Numbered from the stretch's first letter, positions 29,295 to 39,429 are shown. The stretch: DNA of 64,000 bases from Fischerella sp. PCC 9605 (GCF_000517105.1 NZ_KI912148.1:1110518-1174517); one strand, 5' to 3'. Notes: generated from the sequence alone by a model not told the origin. Program-made: numbers and translations.

Positions 29295-29897
29295 CTAACT
29301 GACTGTAGCCATCTCGGGATGCTCAATCTTCGTGCCGAGTACTTTTAGGAATTCCGCCAGCCAACGAGGATGGGCAGGCCAAGCTGGTGCGGTTACTAAA
29401 TTGCCATCAACTATTGCCTCATCCACTGGAATATCTACGTAAGTACCGCCTGCACGGCGCACATCTGGCCCGCAGGCAGGGTAAGCAGTACAACTCTTTC
29501 CTGTGAGTACATCTGCGGCTGCCAACAATTGCAAACCATGACAAATGGCAGCGATGGGCTTGTTTGCTTGGGCAAAGTGACGAGTCATTTCTAGCACTTT
29601 CTGATTCAGACGTATATATTCTGGTGCGCGGCCTCCAGGGATGACTAGAGCATCGTAAGTATCAGGGTTTACTTCATCGAAGGTGGCATTTACCGTGAAA
29701 TTGTGACCTGGTTTTTCACTATAAGTTTGGTCTCCTTCAAAATCGTGAACGGCAGTTCGCACCTTGTCGCCTGCTTTTTTGTCAGGGCAAGCTGCGTGAA
29801 CAGTGTGTCCTACCATTTGCAGCGCTTGGAAGGGAACCATGACCTCATAATCTTCTACATAGTCCCCAACGAGCATAAGAATTTTCTTTGCAGCCAT
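29295..29897 (-). CDS. DJ-1/PfpI family protein
   Basis: A 200-residue protein of the DJ-1/PfpI superfamily, whose members act as glyoxalases, deglycases, chaperones or proteases. The nucleophile elbow is [10 protein letters not shown] with Cys119 and His120. The conserved Glu is probably in the N-terminal [11 protein letters not shown], and [12 protein letters not shown] is present. The length matches single-domain PfpI-like proteins. The exact activity cannot be set from sequence. It is a single gene upstream of a repeat region. Confidence 0.85.
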   Translation of the reverse strand: MAAKKILMLVGDYVEDYEVMVPFQALQMVGHTVHAACPDKKAGDKVRTAVHDFEGDQTYSEKPGHNFTVNATFDEVNPDTYDALVIPGGRAPEYIRLNQKVLEMTRHFAQANKPIAAICHGLQLLAAADVLTGKSCTAYPACGPDVRRAGGTYVDIPVDEAIVDGNLVTAPAWPAHPRWLAEFLKVLGTKIEHPEMATVS

Positions 29898-30002
29898 GTT
29901 TTAATATCCTCACTTTGATCGTAAAAAAAGGAATTAGCTAACATCACTTATATTATCTATGTGTCTTAGTGTCTTAGAGGTTATTTATAAAGTAAATATT
30001 AA

Positions 30003-30290
30003 GTAGGGGAGCCAGTGCGGTGGTGAGACAGCGCGGTCTTGGGGTTTCCCCCCATGTAGACGCCCGCAGGGCGGCTTCGGTGCAGGGTGCGACTGCCGTG
30101 CATGGTTCCCCGGCATAAAGGAGCCACTGCGTTGCGGGTGTACCAAGCGTTGTAGCACGTGGCGTCACCTGGCGTTGTGTTACGGCTATGTAAGGATTTG
30201 AGCATCCTTTGAGAGTTGGAATTAGCCACAGGGCACCACTGGCGTGGCGGTGCGTTACGCGCTGCTTTAACGCACCCTACAATTTAAGGT
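30003..30290. repeat. GC-rich dispersed repeat region
   Basis: The sequence shares blocks with 10230-10275 (CAGCGCGGTCTTGGGG followed by TTTCCCCC) and contains several small palindromes and a GCGTTACGC/AACGCACCCTAC relative of the 6880-6914 palindrome. Open frames on the reverse strand here read as repeat-derived sequence. Confidence 0.6.
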
Positions 30291-30324
30291 TTACTTTATA
30301 AATCATCTCTTAATGTTCCTGATT

Positions 30325-30777
30325 TTATTGCAGATTAAATTCCTTCAAAGCCGGGATAAAGTTTTTATTTTCATGCCCAGGACGACTAAGTTTAATCAGG
30401 GCAAAACGCTGCAAGGGAGTGATATTTGACCAGTATTCAGTAGTGATAGTAACGCCTACTTCTTGAGCTTTTTCATAAACACTACTTGGTACAGTACTAG
30501 CATCCATCCATGCGGGATGAGCCTCAACAGGCAATTCAGCGGCGGGTGTACCCGTGCGTTGTAAAATCAATTCTTGGATATACTTGCGGTAAGCCTGAAT
30601 TTCAGATTCTGTAGTGCAAGGTAATTCAACTAAGTTTTGACGCTCTAATTGAGTCATGTGGTTCCAATCTGATAATTTCAGCTTAATGCCACAAGTATCG
30701 AGTTTGCAACGTACCTGCATGGGAATGCAACGCAGGGAATTAACAAAATCCGCCTCAAATTGAAAGAATTCTGACAT
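30325..30777 (-). CDS. narM: Nitrate reductase-associated protein NarM
   Basis: A 150-residue protein of the nitrate-reductase-associated family (PF09655 type). In cyanobacteria NarM is required to form active nitrate reductase and interacts with NarB. It is thought to act in NarB maturation. Typical segments are FQFEADFVNSLRCIPM, RCKLDTCGIKL, LVELPCTTESEIQAYR, and the C-terminal ITPLQRFALIKLSRPGHE. It lies on the same strand as narB but 1 kb further on, behind a PsiE-like gene and a narB terminator, so it probably has its own promoter. Confidence 0.92.
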   Translation of the reverse strand: MSEFFQFEADFVNSLRCIPMQVRCKLDTCGIKLKLSDWNHMTQLERQNLVELPCTTESEIQAYRKYIQELILQRTGTPAAELPVEAHPAWMDASTVPSSVYEKAQEVGVTITTEYWSNITPLQRFALIKLSRPGHENKNFIPALKEFNLQ

Positions 30778-30864
30778 AACCTTGAGTAAATATTGAACTC
30801 ATAAAACCCAATAATCAACCAATAATTAACTATTAACAAACAACAAACAACCAATAAGTATTAA

Positions 30865-31317
30865 CTAATGTTTGGCGTTGGTGGTACGAATAATCCAATA
30901 ACTTATTGAAAGAGCAAGTAGAGCTATTCCCAAACCAATAATATCAATGCCCGAGACTTTGTCTAAATCTAGAATAATAATTTTACGCGCTACAGCAATT
31001 AAGGAAGTTACAATCACTAATTCTACTTGTAAAACATGTTTTTTGAGATAACCTGTGATATTCTCCAAGATTTCCAAAGCAATCAAAACATTTAAAAATA
31101 AGCCAAAAATTTTAAATAATGTTGTATTAAATTTAGCGTATGGAGTGCTAAATAATTCTTTATACAGAAAAATACCCAAATCAAGTATCGCTACAAAAAT
31201 CACCACCAACATCAAAAGAGAAAGAATTTTCGAGACTATCACCTCTATGTTTTCAACTAGGTGCATAAATTTTTCATCTTTGCTGGCTTCCCGAATTCGC
31301 TGGAATAGTTTCCTCAT
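30865..31317 (-). CDS. PsiE-family membrane protein
   Basis: A 150-residue protein with about four transmembrane helices (residues 28-52, 70-86, 98-112, 120-142), matching the phosphate-starvation-inducible PsiE family of unknown function. The N-terminus is charged and cytoplasmic. It sits between narB and narM on the same strand. In Anabaena a small gene of unknown function also separates narB from narM, but I cannot say that the two are orthologous. Confidence 0.75.
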   Translation of the reverse strand: MRKLFQRIREASKDEKFMHLVENIEVIVSKILSLLMLVVIFVAILDLGIFLYKELFSTPYAKFNTTLFKIFGLFLNVLIALEILENITGYLKKHVLQVELVIVTSLIAVARKIIILDLDKVSGIDIIGLGIALLALSISYWIIRTTNAKH

Positions 31318-31522
31318 CGGCTACACTTTCTGCTAGACAATTGGTGATAGCAACTACATAACTTGGTTGTGATTATAAATCAAAAAGGGTGTACTAAAAA
31401 ATGTAGGGCAAAGTGATTAGGTAACAATAAATTGAGATAACTGGACAATACACAAAATTTGTGCATTAGTAGGTTATACCATTGCTTTACTAACCCGCAC
31501 CGCTTTTTTCAGTCAGACTCAA

Positions 31523-31627
31523 TGCTAGTACTTTGCTACACAAAGTATGCTGGGTTTGTAGTAAGGGCTAAAGCCCTCACTACGAACCTCACATCACCCA
31601 ACAAAGTTGATGTGGTTGAGTACTAGC
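31523..31627. repeat. Inverted-repeat element with central palindrome
   Basis: Outer arms GCTAGTACTT (31523-31532) and GAGTACTAGC (near 31618-31627) enclose a near-perfect central palindrome GTAGTAAGGGCTAAAGCCCT (31558 onward, to 31583). The whole stretch could fold as one long hairpin, as small non-autonomous elements do. Confidence 0.6.
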
Positions 31628-31710
31628 TTCCCACATCAAACGCATCTCTACCTACCAGATAACCTAGCAAGCTTGGATGCTGCTCCACAGCAAATCAATT
31701 CTTAAATTTA

Positions 31711-31754
31711 AAAATTAAAACTTGTTATGGATAAATTTTTATCCATGACAAGTT
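31711..31754 (-). terminator. Terminator downstream of narB
   Basis: Arms 31739-31754 and 31719-31734 (AACTTGTTATGGATAA against TTATCCATGACAAGTT, one mismatch) form a 16-bp stem. On the reverse strand it is followed by the T-rich run TTTTAATTTTT. It lies about 58 bases after the narB stop. Confidence 0.75.
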
Positions 31755-31811
31755 TATAGTTAATAAACTCAAAAATACGTTTATTTGACAGAGTACTATT
31801 CAGAGAGTGTT

Positions 31812-34058
31812 TTAACTCCCCCTTAAAACGGTATGGGAAGCTGGTAAATAATCCTTCACTGTTAACTCTACAGTAACTGGTACTAACTGCACTGCACAAG
31901 CTTTTAATTCCGGTTGCAGTGAGTCGGGGCAAAATTCTGGGTGGGTAAGGGCGTTGGCTTCAGCGTTATCTGCCCACAGTGCGCCCCAATGCATGGGGAC
32001 AAACACCGTACCAGGTGCGATCGCCTTTGTAATTTTCGTCGCAAATCTAGCTTTGCCTCGGCGCGATCGCACTTCCACTAACTGGCGATCGGTAATTCCC
32101 AACCCAGCAGCATCGCGGGGATGAATCTCAATAAAAGGTTCGGGGTGCATCTGGCGAGTTTTTTCAATGCGACCAGTGCGCGTCTGGGTGTGCCAATGTC
32201 CGTAAAGTCGCCCAGTTGTCAGCACAAAGGGATAATTAGGATCTGGTGGTTCTGCCAGTCCCCGCGAGTGATAGGCTGCAAACCGGGCACGTCCATCAGG
32301 GGTATGAAAGCGCAAATCGGTGTATAGCCTTTTAGATGATGGGGTGGTGAGACTTTTGTGATGGGGTGAAGTCTTCTCCCCATCCCCCCATCTCCCCATC
32401 TCTTCGTCGGGGTGCGGCCATTGAGTAGGGCCTTGTGAACGCAATTGTTCATGACTTAACCCTGTCATATCGCAAGGGCGATCGCGAGTCAGTTTGACAA
32501 ACTCTGCATAAACTTCGGCGGAGTTAGCAAAGGCAAACTCTCCTACAAAACCTAACCGACGCCCAACTTCGGCAAAGATTTCCCAATCTGGTTTAGCTTC
32601 TCCTGGTGGTCGGCGAAATGCTGGACACAGCGTCACCATTCGTTCAGAATTGGTCATGACGCCAGTTTTTTCACTCCACTGGGCTGCTGGTAGCAGGACG
32701 TGAGCATAAGCAGCTGTTTCTGTCGGGTAATAAGCGTCTTGGTAGATAGTAAAGGGCGATCGCATCAACGCTGCTTTTGTTCGCTCCAAGTCCGGCATAC
32801 TCACCGCCGGATTAGTAGCAGCAATCCACAGCAAGCCCACAGTGCCATCTTCCAACCCAGTAATCATATCCCAAGCCGTCAGACCAGGATTGGGCGAAAT
32901 CTGCCCTCGCTTCAGACCCCAAACATCTTCTACTTCAGCGCGGTGTTGGGGATTTTTCACCAAGCGATAGCCAGGTAATAAGTGCGCCAAACCTCCGGCT
33001 TCTCTTCCTCCCATTGCGTTTGGCTGACCTGTGAGCGAAAAAGGCCCTGCCCCTAGCTTGCCTATTTGTCCGGTCATCAGGTGCAGGTTAATAATAGTTC
33101 TGACCTTCGCTGTACCTTCTGAGGATTGATTCACACCCATTGACCACAAGGACAGTACCCGTTGCGATTGTCCCCAGTACCTAGCTGCTGTTTCTAAATC
33201 TTTAATATCGATTCCACATTGATGAGCCACTACTTCTGGAGAATAGTGCCGAATCACCTCGGCGTACGCGGGGAAGTTACTCGTGCATTCGTCAATAAAC
33301 CCAGTTTCAATGTAGCCCCAACGCATCAACAAGTGAGCAATGCCATTCAATAAGTCGATATCTGTACCGGGACGAATCGCTAAATGCAAGTCGGCTGCTT
33401 CTGCTGTGGGTGTTCGACGGGGATCGACCACAATCATTTTCATCTTGCGGTTCTTTTTGTGATGTTTCTCCAATCGGTTGAAAACGATGGGGTGACATTC
33501 CGCCGTATTGGTGCCAATTAAAAACGCACAATCAGTTAACTCTAAGTCTTCATAGCAGCAAGGAGGGCCATCTGAGCCAAAGCTTTGGATGTACCCAGCT
33601 ACAGCACTAGACATGCATAAGCGAGAGTTAGCATCAAAGTTATTGCTGCCCAGACATCCTTTCAAAAGTTTTTGGGCTATGTAGTAATCTTCGGTTTGAA
33701 ATTGACCGGAACCATACATGCATATAGCTTCTGGGCCCTGAGTGAAACGTACGGTTTGAATCCGTTTGACGATAACATCAAAAGCTTCATCCCAACTAAC
33801 ACGCCGGAACTCCCGATCCAAGGAGTCTCGCACCATCGGATAATGCAGTCTGTTTTTATCTAAAGACTCGGCGATCGTTGCACCTTTGACGCAAACCATA
33901 CCTTGACTGGATGGATGGGCTTTGTCGCCCCGCACCCGCCAAATCGGGTTGCCTTGGCTATCTCGATGAGTTGCTTTGCCTGGTTGCGCTGGTGGCGAGA
34001 CTTCTAATCCACAGCCCACACCACAGTAAGGACAGAGAGTTTTGGTAATTTCAGTCAT
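31812..34058 (-). CDS. narB: Ferredoxin-dependent assimilatory nitrate reductase NarB
   Basis: A 748-residue molybdopterin enzyme that reduces nitrate to nitrite with electrons from ferredoxin. The N-terminal 4Fe-4S ligands are CPYCGVGC (Cys9, 12, 16) plus GMVCVKG. The probable molybdenum-coordinating Cys is in [14 protein letters not shown]. Molybdopterin-binding stretches such as [20 protein letters not shown] follow, and the C-terminal domain begins near [13 protein letters not shown]. Residues about 552-574 are a low-complexity [15 protein letters not shown] segment encoded by a hairpin repeat and absent from the family consensus I know. It is the last gene of the nirA operon here, 765 bases after nrtP. 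Confidence 0.97.
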   Translation of the reverse strand: MTEITKTLCPYCGVGCGLEVSPPAQPGKATHRDSQGNPIWRVRGDKAHPSSQGMVCVKGATIAESLDKNRLHYPMVRDSLDREFRRVSWDEAFDVIVKRIQTVRFTQGPEAICMYGSGQFQTEDYYIAQKLLKGCLGSNNFDANSRLCMSSAVAGYIQSFGSDGPPCCYEDLELTDCAFLIGTNTAECHPIVFNRLEKHHKKNRKMKMIVVDPRRTPTAEAADLHLAIRPGTDIDLLNGIAHLLMRWGYIETGFIDECTSNFPAYAEVIRHYSPEVVAHQCGIDIKDLETAARYWGQSQRVLSLWSMGVNQSSEGTAKVRTIINLHLMTGQIGKLGAGPFSLTGQPNAMGGREAGGLAHLLPGYRLVKNPQHRAEVEDVWGLKRGQISPNPGLTAWDMITGLEDGTVGLLWIAATNPAVSMPDLERTKAALMRSPFTIYQDAYYPTETAAYAHVLLPAAQWSEKTGVMTNSERMVTLCPAFRRPPGEAKPDWEIFAEVGRRLGFVGEFAFANSAEVYAEFVKLTRDRPCDMTGLSHEQLRSQGPTQWPHPDEEMGRWGDGEKTSPHHKSLTTPSSKRLYTDLRFHTPDGRARFAAYHSRGLAEPPDPNYPFVLTTGRLYGHWHTQTRTGRIEKTRQMHPEPFIEIHPRDAAGLGITDRQLVEVRSRRGKARFATKITKAIAPGTVFVPMHWGALWADNAEANALTHPEFCPDSLQPELKACAVQLVPVTVELTVKDYLPASHTVLRGS
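32338..32404. repeat. Hairpin repeat inserted in frame in narB
   Basis: GATGGGGTGG...GTGATGGGG faces CCCCATCCCCCCATCTCCCC. It is the same repeat family as 45135-45182, but inside the coding sequence. The reading frame is kept. Confidence 0.8.
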
Positions 34059-34823
34059 GGTAATCGCACCATGTTCCTTGATTATTTAAATATTGAAGCC
34101 AAGATTTATAGACGGAAGTTTTCAGAAATTACTGTATTTCCAAGACTTTTCTATCCAATTTAAATTACTAAAAAAAGATTTGAAAATGCATTTAAAAAAC
34201 TGAATGATTTTAAGTATTAAATGGGCAAATTTTAGTTTCTTTAAATTCTATTAATTGCTTGGAAAAGTATATGTACTCAATTAAAGAGCAAGTCAAAAAT
34301 ATAAAATGTCATCTCTGATACATTTCGCCGTTTTTGAGGTGATTTTTCGGACTGGTTTTATATTATTTAATGTATAAAAATTAGTTATAAATATTTTGTA
34401 AAAATACAATAATAAGTAGCCTAATTAAAATAGGAAGATAATCTAATATATTGCTATTTTTTAATAGTTATTAAATATACATATTTAACCTGAAGATGCA
34501 TATTTGTAGTAGGGCTTGAGTCTTTAAAACTCTTATGCAGAGGGATAAATGGCTACCACGAGTAGAACTTTAATTTATTCATATCTAGCTAGTTTGTTAA
34601 AGATTGCTGACAATTTAAACGTGAATAGTAATGAATCATTAACTCAAAAGTAAGAAAACTTTATTTGTTGAAACTTTATACCTTAATCGGTTGCCTTGAA
34701 AAAAATTGCTTTTTGTAAGTTGATTTATGAAAGTAATTTTACAAGGAGCACATCCTAAGTAAATTCCAAGGAATTTTAGGTTATGCCCCATGCTATTTAA
34801 AGCTAAAAATCAGCGCTTTTAAC
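34059..34823. other. 765-bp AT-rich gap between nrtP and narB
   Basis: No gene, repeat or RNA structure is recognised. The stretch is strongly AT-rich and could carry a separate narB promoter, but I found no GTA-N8-TAC box near the narB start. Confidence 0.5.
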
Positions 34824-36341
34824 CTACTTTAATTCCTCGTTAAAAACGGGGAGTATTTCTGCTGCCAGTTCTGGTGCTTCGCCTTCATGATGTTCAGCAA
34901 AAGAGCCCTTTGGTTCTTTAAGGAAGAACCAGCATAAGAAAGTAACAATCAGCGCGGTAATTCCCAAAGTTTGGAAAAAGATTCGATTTCCAACTTCACC
35001 ATCAGGTAAAAAGCTGTATAGAGTGAGGTAAGCTACTGCTCCCACATTGCCGTAAGCACCGACATTTCCGGCAATTTGACCAGTAACTCGCCGCTTAATC
35101 AGAGGCACGATCGCAAAGGTTGAACCTTCCCCAGCTTGGACAAAGAAAGAACAAGCCATAGTCAGAAGGATTGCTAGGGGTAGCCACCAATTGCTATTCA
35201 CTCCGCTCATCAGTAGATAACTAATGCCCATGCCAGCAGTCAATACAGTCATTGTCCATCTACGGCTGCCTAAGGTATCAGAAACCCAGCCACCACCAGG
35301 ACGTGCAAACAAATTCATAAATGCATAGCTAGCGGCAATCATCCCTGCCAACACTTTGTTTAGACTGAAGCTTGTCTCAAAAAATCCGGGAAGCATAGAA
35401 ACAACAGCAAGCTCAGAACCAAAATTAACAAAGTAGGTTAGTTCCAGTAGAGCAACCTGAGAAAACTCATAACGGTCATCAAGAGAATAGCGCTTCTTAC
35501 CTGTCATCAATTCATGATTCACATCCCAGCACTTGTAGGCTTGGAACAGGTACAAACCAACCAACAGAAGGTAGACAATCAGCAATTGACTTTGATTAAG
35601 TAAACCAATTTGAGCAATACGCCAAGCTAATACCCCTAAGATGCCGACGAGGGGAATGTTCATCAACATCAGTAGCCAAAAGCTTTTGCGGCTAGTTACT
35701 TCCATACCACCGTGGCGTTTAGGCCGCTGATAGACCTTACCAGAGGGAGTATCTTGGGCGTTGAGTAGATAAATAACTCCGTAGATAGCGGCGATGATTC
35801 CAGTCAGAGCGATCGCTAAACGCCAGTTGATTTGACCAGCAGCTAGAAATGCTGTTCCCACAGCAATAGAAGGCAGGGTAAAAGCCGCAGCTGCTGAACC
35901 AAAGTTACCCCAGCCACCATAGATTCCCTCAGCTATGCCAATCTCTTTTGGCGGAAACCATTCGGCAACCATACGAATGCCAATGACAAAACCAGCGCCG
36001 ACAATACTCAATGCCAAGCGACTAATCACCAACTGGCTAAAGTTCTGTGCCATTGCAAAGGCAATACAGGGAATAGCTGCATACATCAGCAGCAGTGAGT
36101 AGGTAATACGCGGCCCGTATTTGTCTAAAACCATACCGATAATTATACGTGCTGGCACGGTCAGGGCAACGTTACAGATAGCGATAGTTCTGACTTGTCC
36201 TTCAGTTAAACCGATCGCTTCTTTTACTGCTGTTTGAAATGGGGCAAAGTTAAACCAAACTACAAATGATAAAAAGAACGCAAACCAAGTCAGATGCAAG
36301 ATGCGGTAGCGGCCTTTGAATGACAATAATCCTTTAAGCAT
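34824..36341 (-). CDS. nrtP: Nitrate/nitrite permease of the major facilitator superfamily (NrtP/NarK type)
   Basis: A 505-residue transporter with about twelve transmembrane helices, of the nitrate-nitrite-porter (NNP) family. The family signature GGWGNFGSAAAAF follows helix 4 (about residues 142-154), and a second glycine-rich GNVGAYGNVGAVAYL lies in the C-terminal half (about 439-453). It brings nitrate or nitrite into the cell by ion symport. It sits between nrtD and narB on the same strand, next to a complete ABC transporter for the same substrate, which is unusual. AGGAAGG precedes the ATG. A perfect NtcA box lies 79 bases upstream, so it can probably be transcribed separately. Confidence 0.93.
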   Translation of the reverse strand: MLKGLLSFKGRYRILHLTWFAFFLSFVVWFNFAPFQTAVKEAIGLTEGQVRTIAICNVALTVPARIIIGMVLDKYGPRITYSLLLMYAAIPCIAFAMAQNFSQLVISRLALSIVGAGFVIGIRMVAEWFPPKEIGIAEGIYGGWGNFGSAAAAFTLPSIAVGTAFLAAGQINWRLAIALTGIIAAIYGVIYLLNAQDTPSGKVYQRPKRHGGMEVTSRKSFWLLMLMNIPLVGILGVLAWRIAQIGLLNQSQLLIVYLLLVGLYLFQAYKCWDVNHELMTGKKRYSLDDRYEFSQVALLELTYFVNFGSELAVVSMLPGFFETSFSLNKVLAGMIAASYAFMNLFARPGGGWVSDTLGSRRWTMTVLTAGMGISYLLMSGVNSNWWLPLAILLTMACSFFVQAGEGSTFAIVPLIKRRVTGQIAGNVGAYGNVGAVAYLTLYSFLPDGEVGNRIFFQTLGITALIVTFLCWFFLKEPKGSFAEHHEGEAPELAAEILPVFNEELK

Positions 36342-36419
36342 GCAAGCCTTCCTAAGTCAAAAATTGCACAGAAGTATCTTGGAGCAGTAGAGCAATTACT
36401 CTAGCTGGATCGCAGATTT

Positions 36420-36433
36420 GTATCTGGAGTTAC
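36420..36433 (-). promoter_or_regulatory. NtcA box upstream of nrtP (GTA-N8-TAC)
   Basis: GTATCTGGAGTTAC is a perfect GTA-N8-TAC site between nrtD and nrtP. Reading toward nrtP, a partial -10 (TAATTG) follows after 21 bases (36393-36398), with the last base off the TAN3T consensus. This suggests an internal nitrogen-controlled promoter. Confidence 0.65.
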
Positions 36434-36504
36434 ATTTTTTCTGAAGTTATGAACAAAATGTCTGTTTTTAAGCGTAATAATGCTGAATAAAAAGGTTCAA
36501 AGGA

Positions 36505-37353
36505 CTACTCTTCACTGTGAGCGCAGCGGCGATACAAGAAGTCAAGGGCATAGTTCCGCAAGTTGTAGTACTCAGGATCTTCCATAATGCGGCGACGATT
36601 GCGGGGGCGAGCGAAAGGAATATTTAGCACTTCACCGATATTGGCAGCAGGGCCGTTAGTCATCATCACCAGCCTGTCTGCAAGGAAAAGTGCCTCATCA
36701 ATGTCATGAGTAATCATCAATACCGTGACTCGATGTTCACGCCAGATTTGCAGCAGTTCTTCTTGCAGTTCTTCTCTGGTAATGGCATCCAATGCACCGA
36801 AGGGTTCATCCAAAATCAAAACTTGGGGACGGATGGAGAGGGCGCGGGCGATCGCTACTCGTTGCTTCATCCCACCAGAAATCTGACTGGGTTTCTTGTC
36901 AGCCGCTTCTGTCAGTCCCACCATTGCTAAATGTTCTTTGACGATCGCTCGTTTTTCTGCCTGGGTTTTACGAGGAAAAACGGAATCAACAGCCAGGTAA
37001 ACATTATCAAATACACTCAGCCAAGGCAGCAGGCAGTAGTTCTGGAATACCATCATCCGGTCTGGCCCTGGTTCGGTGATGGGGTTGTTTTGCAGGAGAA
37101 CTACGCCATCGGTGGGCGTGTTGAAACCGGAAACCATATTCAGCAGGGTTGATTTGCCGCAGCCAGAGTGACCGATAATGCAAACAAATTCGCCTTCACG
37201 AACTTTGAGGTTAACTCCATCCAGTACGGTGTGAGGGCCATCAGGAGTTGGATAGATTTTGTTTACGCCTTCAATAACCAAAAAGTCTTCTGCCTTCTGG
37301 GTTTGCAGTTGATTGATGTTGGTTTTGCTGCTAGTTCCGTTTAGTGTTCGCAT
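36505..37353 (-). CDS. nrtD: Nitrate ABC transporter ATP-binding protein NrtD
   Basis: A 282-residue ATPase subunit of the nitrate/nitrite/cyanate-type ABC importer. Walker A is GHSGCGKST, the Q-loop is VFQNYCLLPW, the signature is ISGGMKQR and Walker B is VLILDEPFGALD. The last ends in RNYALDFLYRRC, typical for NrtD. It works as a heteromer with NrtC under the NrtB channel. It follows nrtC after an 88-base repeat-filled gap. Confidence 0.96.
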   Translation of the reverse strand: MRTLNGTSSKTNINQLQTQKAEDFLVIEGVNKIYPTPDGPHTVLDGVNLKVREGEFVCIIGHSGCGKSTLLNMVSGFNTPTDGVVLLQNNPITEPGPDRMMVFQNYCLLPWLSVFDNVYLAVDSVFPRKTQAEKRAIVKEHLAMVGLTEAADKKPSQISGGMKQRVAIARALSIRPQVLILDEPFGALDAITREELQEELLQIWREHRVTVLMITHDIDEALFLADRLVMMTNGPAANIGEVLNIPFARPRNRRRIMEDPEYYNLRNYALDFLYRRCAHSEE

Positions 37354-37355
37354 GA

Positions 37356-37444
37356 TGATTGTTGTTTGTTGGTTGTTGTTTGTTGGTTGTTGGTTGTTTC
37401 AATCAACTAACAACCTATGACCAATGACTAATAACTAATGACTA
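37356..37444. repeat. Short tandem repeats between nrtC and nrtD
   Basis: TTGTTGGTTGTTG units are followed by CAACTAACAACC and by ACCAATGACTAATAAC units, filling the gap inside the operon. Confidence 0.75.
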
Positions 37445-39427
37445 AATAAATACTTCTTCAACGCGGATCTGGCGTTTGATTTCCAGGCTTTGGAGATACT
37501 CTAGCGGCTTGGAAGGGTTAAAGACTTTACCATCAAATAAGTGAATGGGGTCATCCTGTCCGATATCAAGCAAGCCGAGGTCGCGTGCAGCAGCACCGAA
37601 TACGTCTGTGCGACAGACTCGTTCAATCACTTCCACCCAGTTTTTGGGGAAGGGTACTAAGCCCCAACGCGCCATTTGAGTAACCATCCACAGCAATTCA
37701 ATGCGGTTTGGATAGTTGGTTTTATTGACATAGAACTGGTTATATGCTGTGAGTTGCTGAGGCTGAGTGCCATCGCCGCGATCGTAGGGGTCGATAAAAC
37801 CGGGACGGGCGTATGCAGGATCGATATCAAGGTACTCGGGACGGCAGATTAAATCCAGAATTTCTTCGCGGTTGCGGAGATCGTCACAGTATTTGCAAGC
37901 TTCTAGCAGTGTTTTGACCAAGGCAAGGTAAGTTTCTGGATACTTCTGCGCCCACTCTTCCCGCACTCCCAGCACTTTTTTTGGCTGTCCTGACCAAATT
38001 TCTAGGGCAGTAGCAGCAACAAAGCCCACGTCTTCATGAACAGCAAGGTAGTTCCAGGGTTCGCCAGCACAATAACCGTCAATATTTCCAGCTTTGAGTT
38101 GGGAAACCATTTGTGTTGGTGGTACTACCGTGAGGCTGATATCCCGATCGGGATCGATGCCACCAGCAGCTAGCCAGTAACGCAAAATTAAGTTCAGCAT
38201 TGACGTCGGATGCACTATTCCCAAAGTGAGAACTTGGTCGGGAGAGGCATTAATCGCGGCTTTTAAGTCAGCTAGGTTTCTGACACCTTCGCTGTACAAT
38301 CTTTTGCTTAAGGTAATGGCGTTAGCGTTACGGGAGAGATTCAGGGCATTGACTACGCAAATCGGTGTTTTGCCACCAGCGCCCAAGGTGAGAGCAAGGG
38401 GCATACCGGCGACCATCTGGGCGGCGTCTAGTCTGCCAGTAGCAACACCTTTGGCGATTTCTGTCCAATTGGGTTCGCGGCTGAGAGTAACTGCTTCTAA
38501 CCCGTAATCAGCAAATAAGCCCTTTTCTTTAGCCACGATTAGAGGTGCAGCATCAGTCAGGGGCAGAAAGCCAATTTCCAAATTGACTTTTTCTAAACCG
38601 TTGCGGGATACAATTACTGGTGCCTCAACCTTAGCCTTGTGTTTCTTAAGGAGTTTTTGCTGGTTGAGGAAGTAAATCATTTCATTCCGCAGATTGTAGT
38701 AGCTGGGATGATTGACTACTTCTAAACGTTGGCGGGGACGGGGAATCGGCACTTCCAAAATTTGCCCGATATGAGCTTCCGGGCCGTTGGTGAGCATGAC
38801 GATGCGATCGCTCAACAATAGCGCCTCATCCACATCGTGTGTCACCATCACACAGGTGACGTTGTGTTCATTACAGATTTTCATTAGTTGTTCTTGCAAG
38901 CTACCCCGCGTCAGGGCATCCAATGCCCCAAAGGGTTCGTCTAGCAGTAACAACTTGGGACGAATTGCGAGGGCACGGGCGATCGCCACCCGTTGTTTCA
39001 TTCCACCCGATAATTCGCTAGGACGTTTTTTCGCTGCGTGACGCAGCCCTACCATCTCAATGTGCTGTTCAACAATGGCATTGCGATCGCCCTTGGGCTT
39101 ATTTTGATAAACTTCATCAACTGCTAGGGCGATGTTTTCCCGCACTGTTAACCAGGGTAGCAGCGAGTAATTTTGGAACACCACCATCCGGTCGGGCCCT
39201 GGATCTCTGACCTCGCGTCCTTCTAAAGTCACACCCCCAACACTTGCCCTATCTAAACCTGCAATGATATTAAGCAAGGTAGATTTACCACAACCAGAGT
39301 GCCCAATCAGGGAAATAAATTCCCCTTGTTTGATTTTCAGTTCAATATTTTTCAGCGCGATATATTTACCGCCATTGGGGAGATTAAATACGCGATCGAC
39401 GTGGTCAATTTCAACAAAAGTAGTCAT
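37442..39427 (-). CDS. nrtC: Nitrate ABC transporter ATP-binding/substrate-binding fusion NrtC
   Basis: A 661-residue fusion. The N-terminal 260 residues are an ABC ATPase (Walker A GHSGCGKST, signature LSGGMKQR, Walker B LLLLDEPFGALD). The C-terminal 380 residues (from LEIGFLPLTDAAPLIVAKEKG) resemble the NrtA binding protein but are cytoplasmic. By family knowledge this regulatory domain mediates inhibition of nitrate uptake by ammonium. The length is normal for NrtC. It sits between nrtB and nrtD. Confidence 0.96.
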   Translation of the reverse strand: MTTFVEIDHVDRVFNLPNGGKYIALKNIELKIKQGEFISLIGHSGCGKSTLLNIIAGLDRASVGGVTLEGREVRDPGPDRMVVFQNYSLLPWLTVRENIALAVDEVYQNKPKGDRNAIVEQHIEMVGLRHAAKKRPSELSGGMKQRVAIARALAIRPKLLLLDEPFGALDALTRGSLQEQLMKICNEHNVTCVMVTHDVDEALLLSDRIVMLTNGPEAHIGQILEVPIPRPRQRLEVVNHPSYYNLRNEMIYFLNQQKLLKKHKAKVEAPVIVSRNGLEKVNLEIGFLPLTDAAPLIVAKEKGLFADYGLEAVTLSREPNWTEIAKGVATGRLDAAQMVAGMPLALTLGAGGKTPICVVNALNLSRNANAITLSKRLYSEGVRNLADLKAAINASPDQVLTLGIVHPTSMLNLILRYWLAAGGIDPDRDISLTVVPPTQMVSQLKAGNIDGYCAGEPWNYLAVHEDVGFVAATALEIWSGQPKKVLGVREEWAQKYPETYLALVKTLLEACKYCDDLRNREEILDLICRPEYLDIDPAYARPGFIDPYDRGDGTQPQQLTAYNQFYVNKTNYPNRIELLWMVTQMARWGLVPFPKNWVEVIERVCRTDVFGAAARDLGLLDIGQDDPIHLFDGKVFNPSKPLEYLQSLEIKRQIRVEEVFI

Positions 39428-39429
39428 TG

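Noticed and set aside
29974-30229. Reverse-strand open frames of 64 and 76 codons
   Set aside because: They read through the dispersed repeat also found at 10170-10400.
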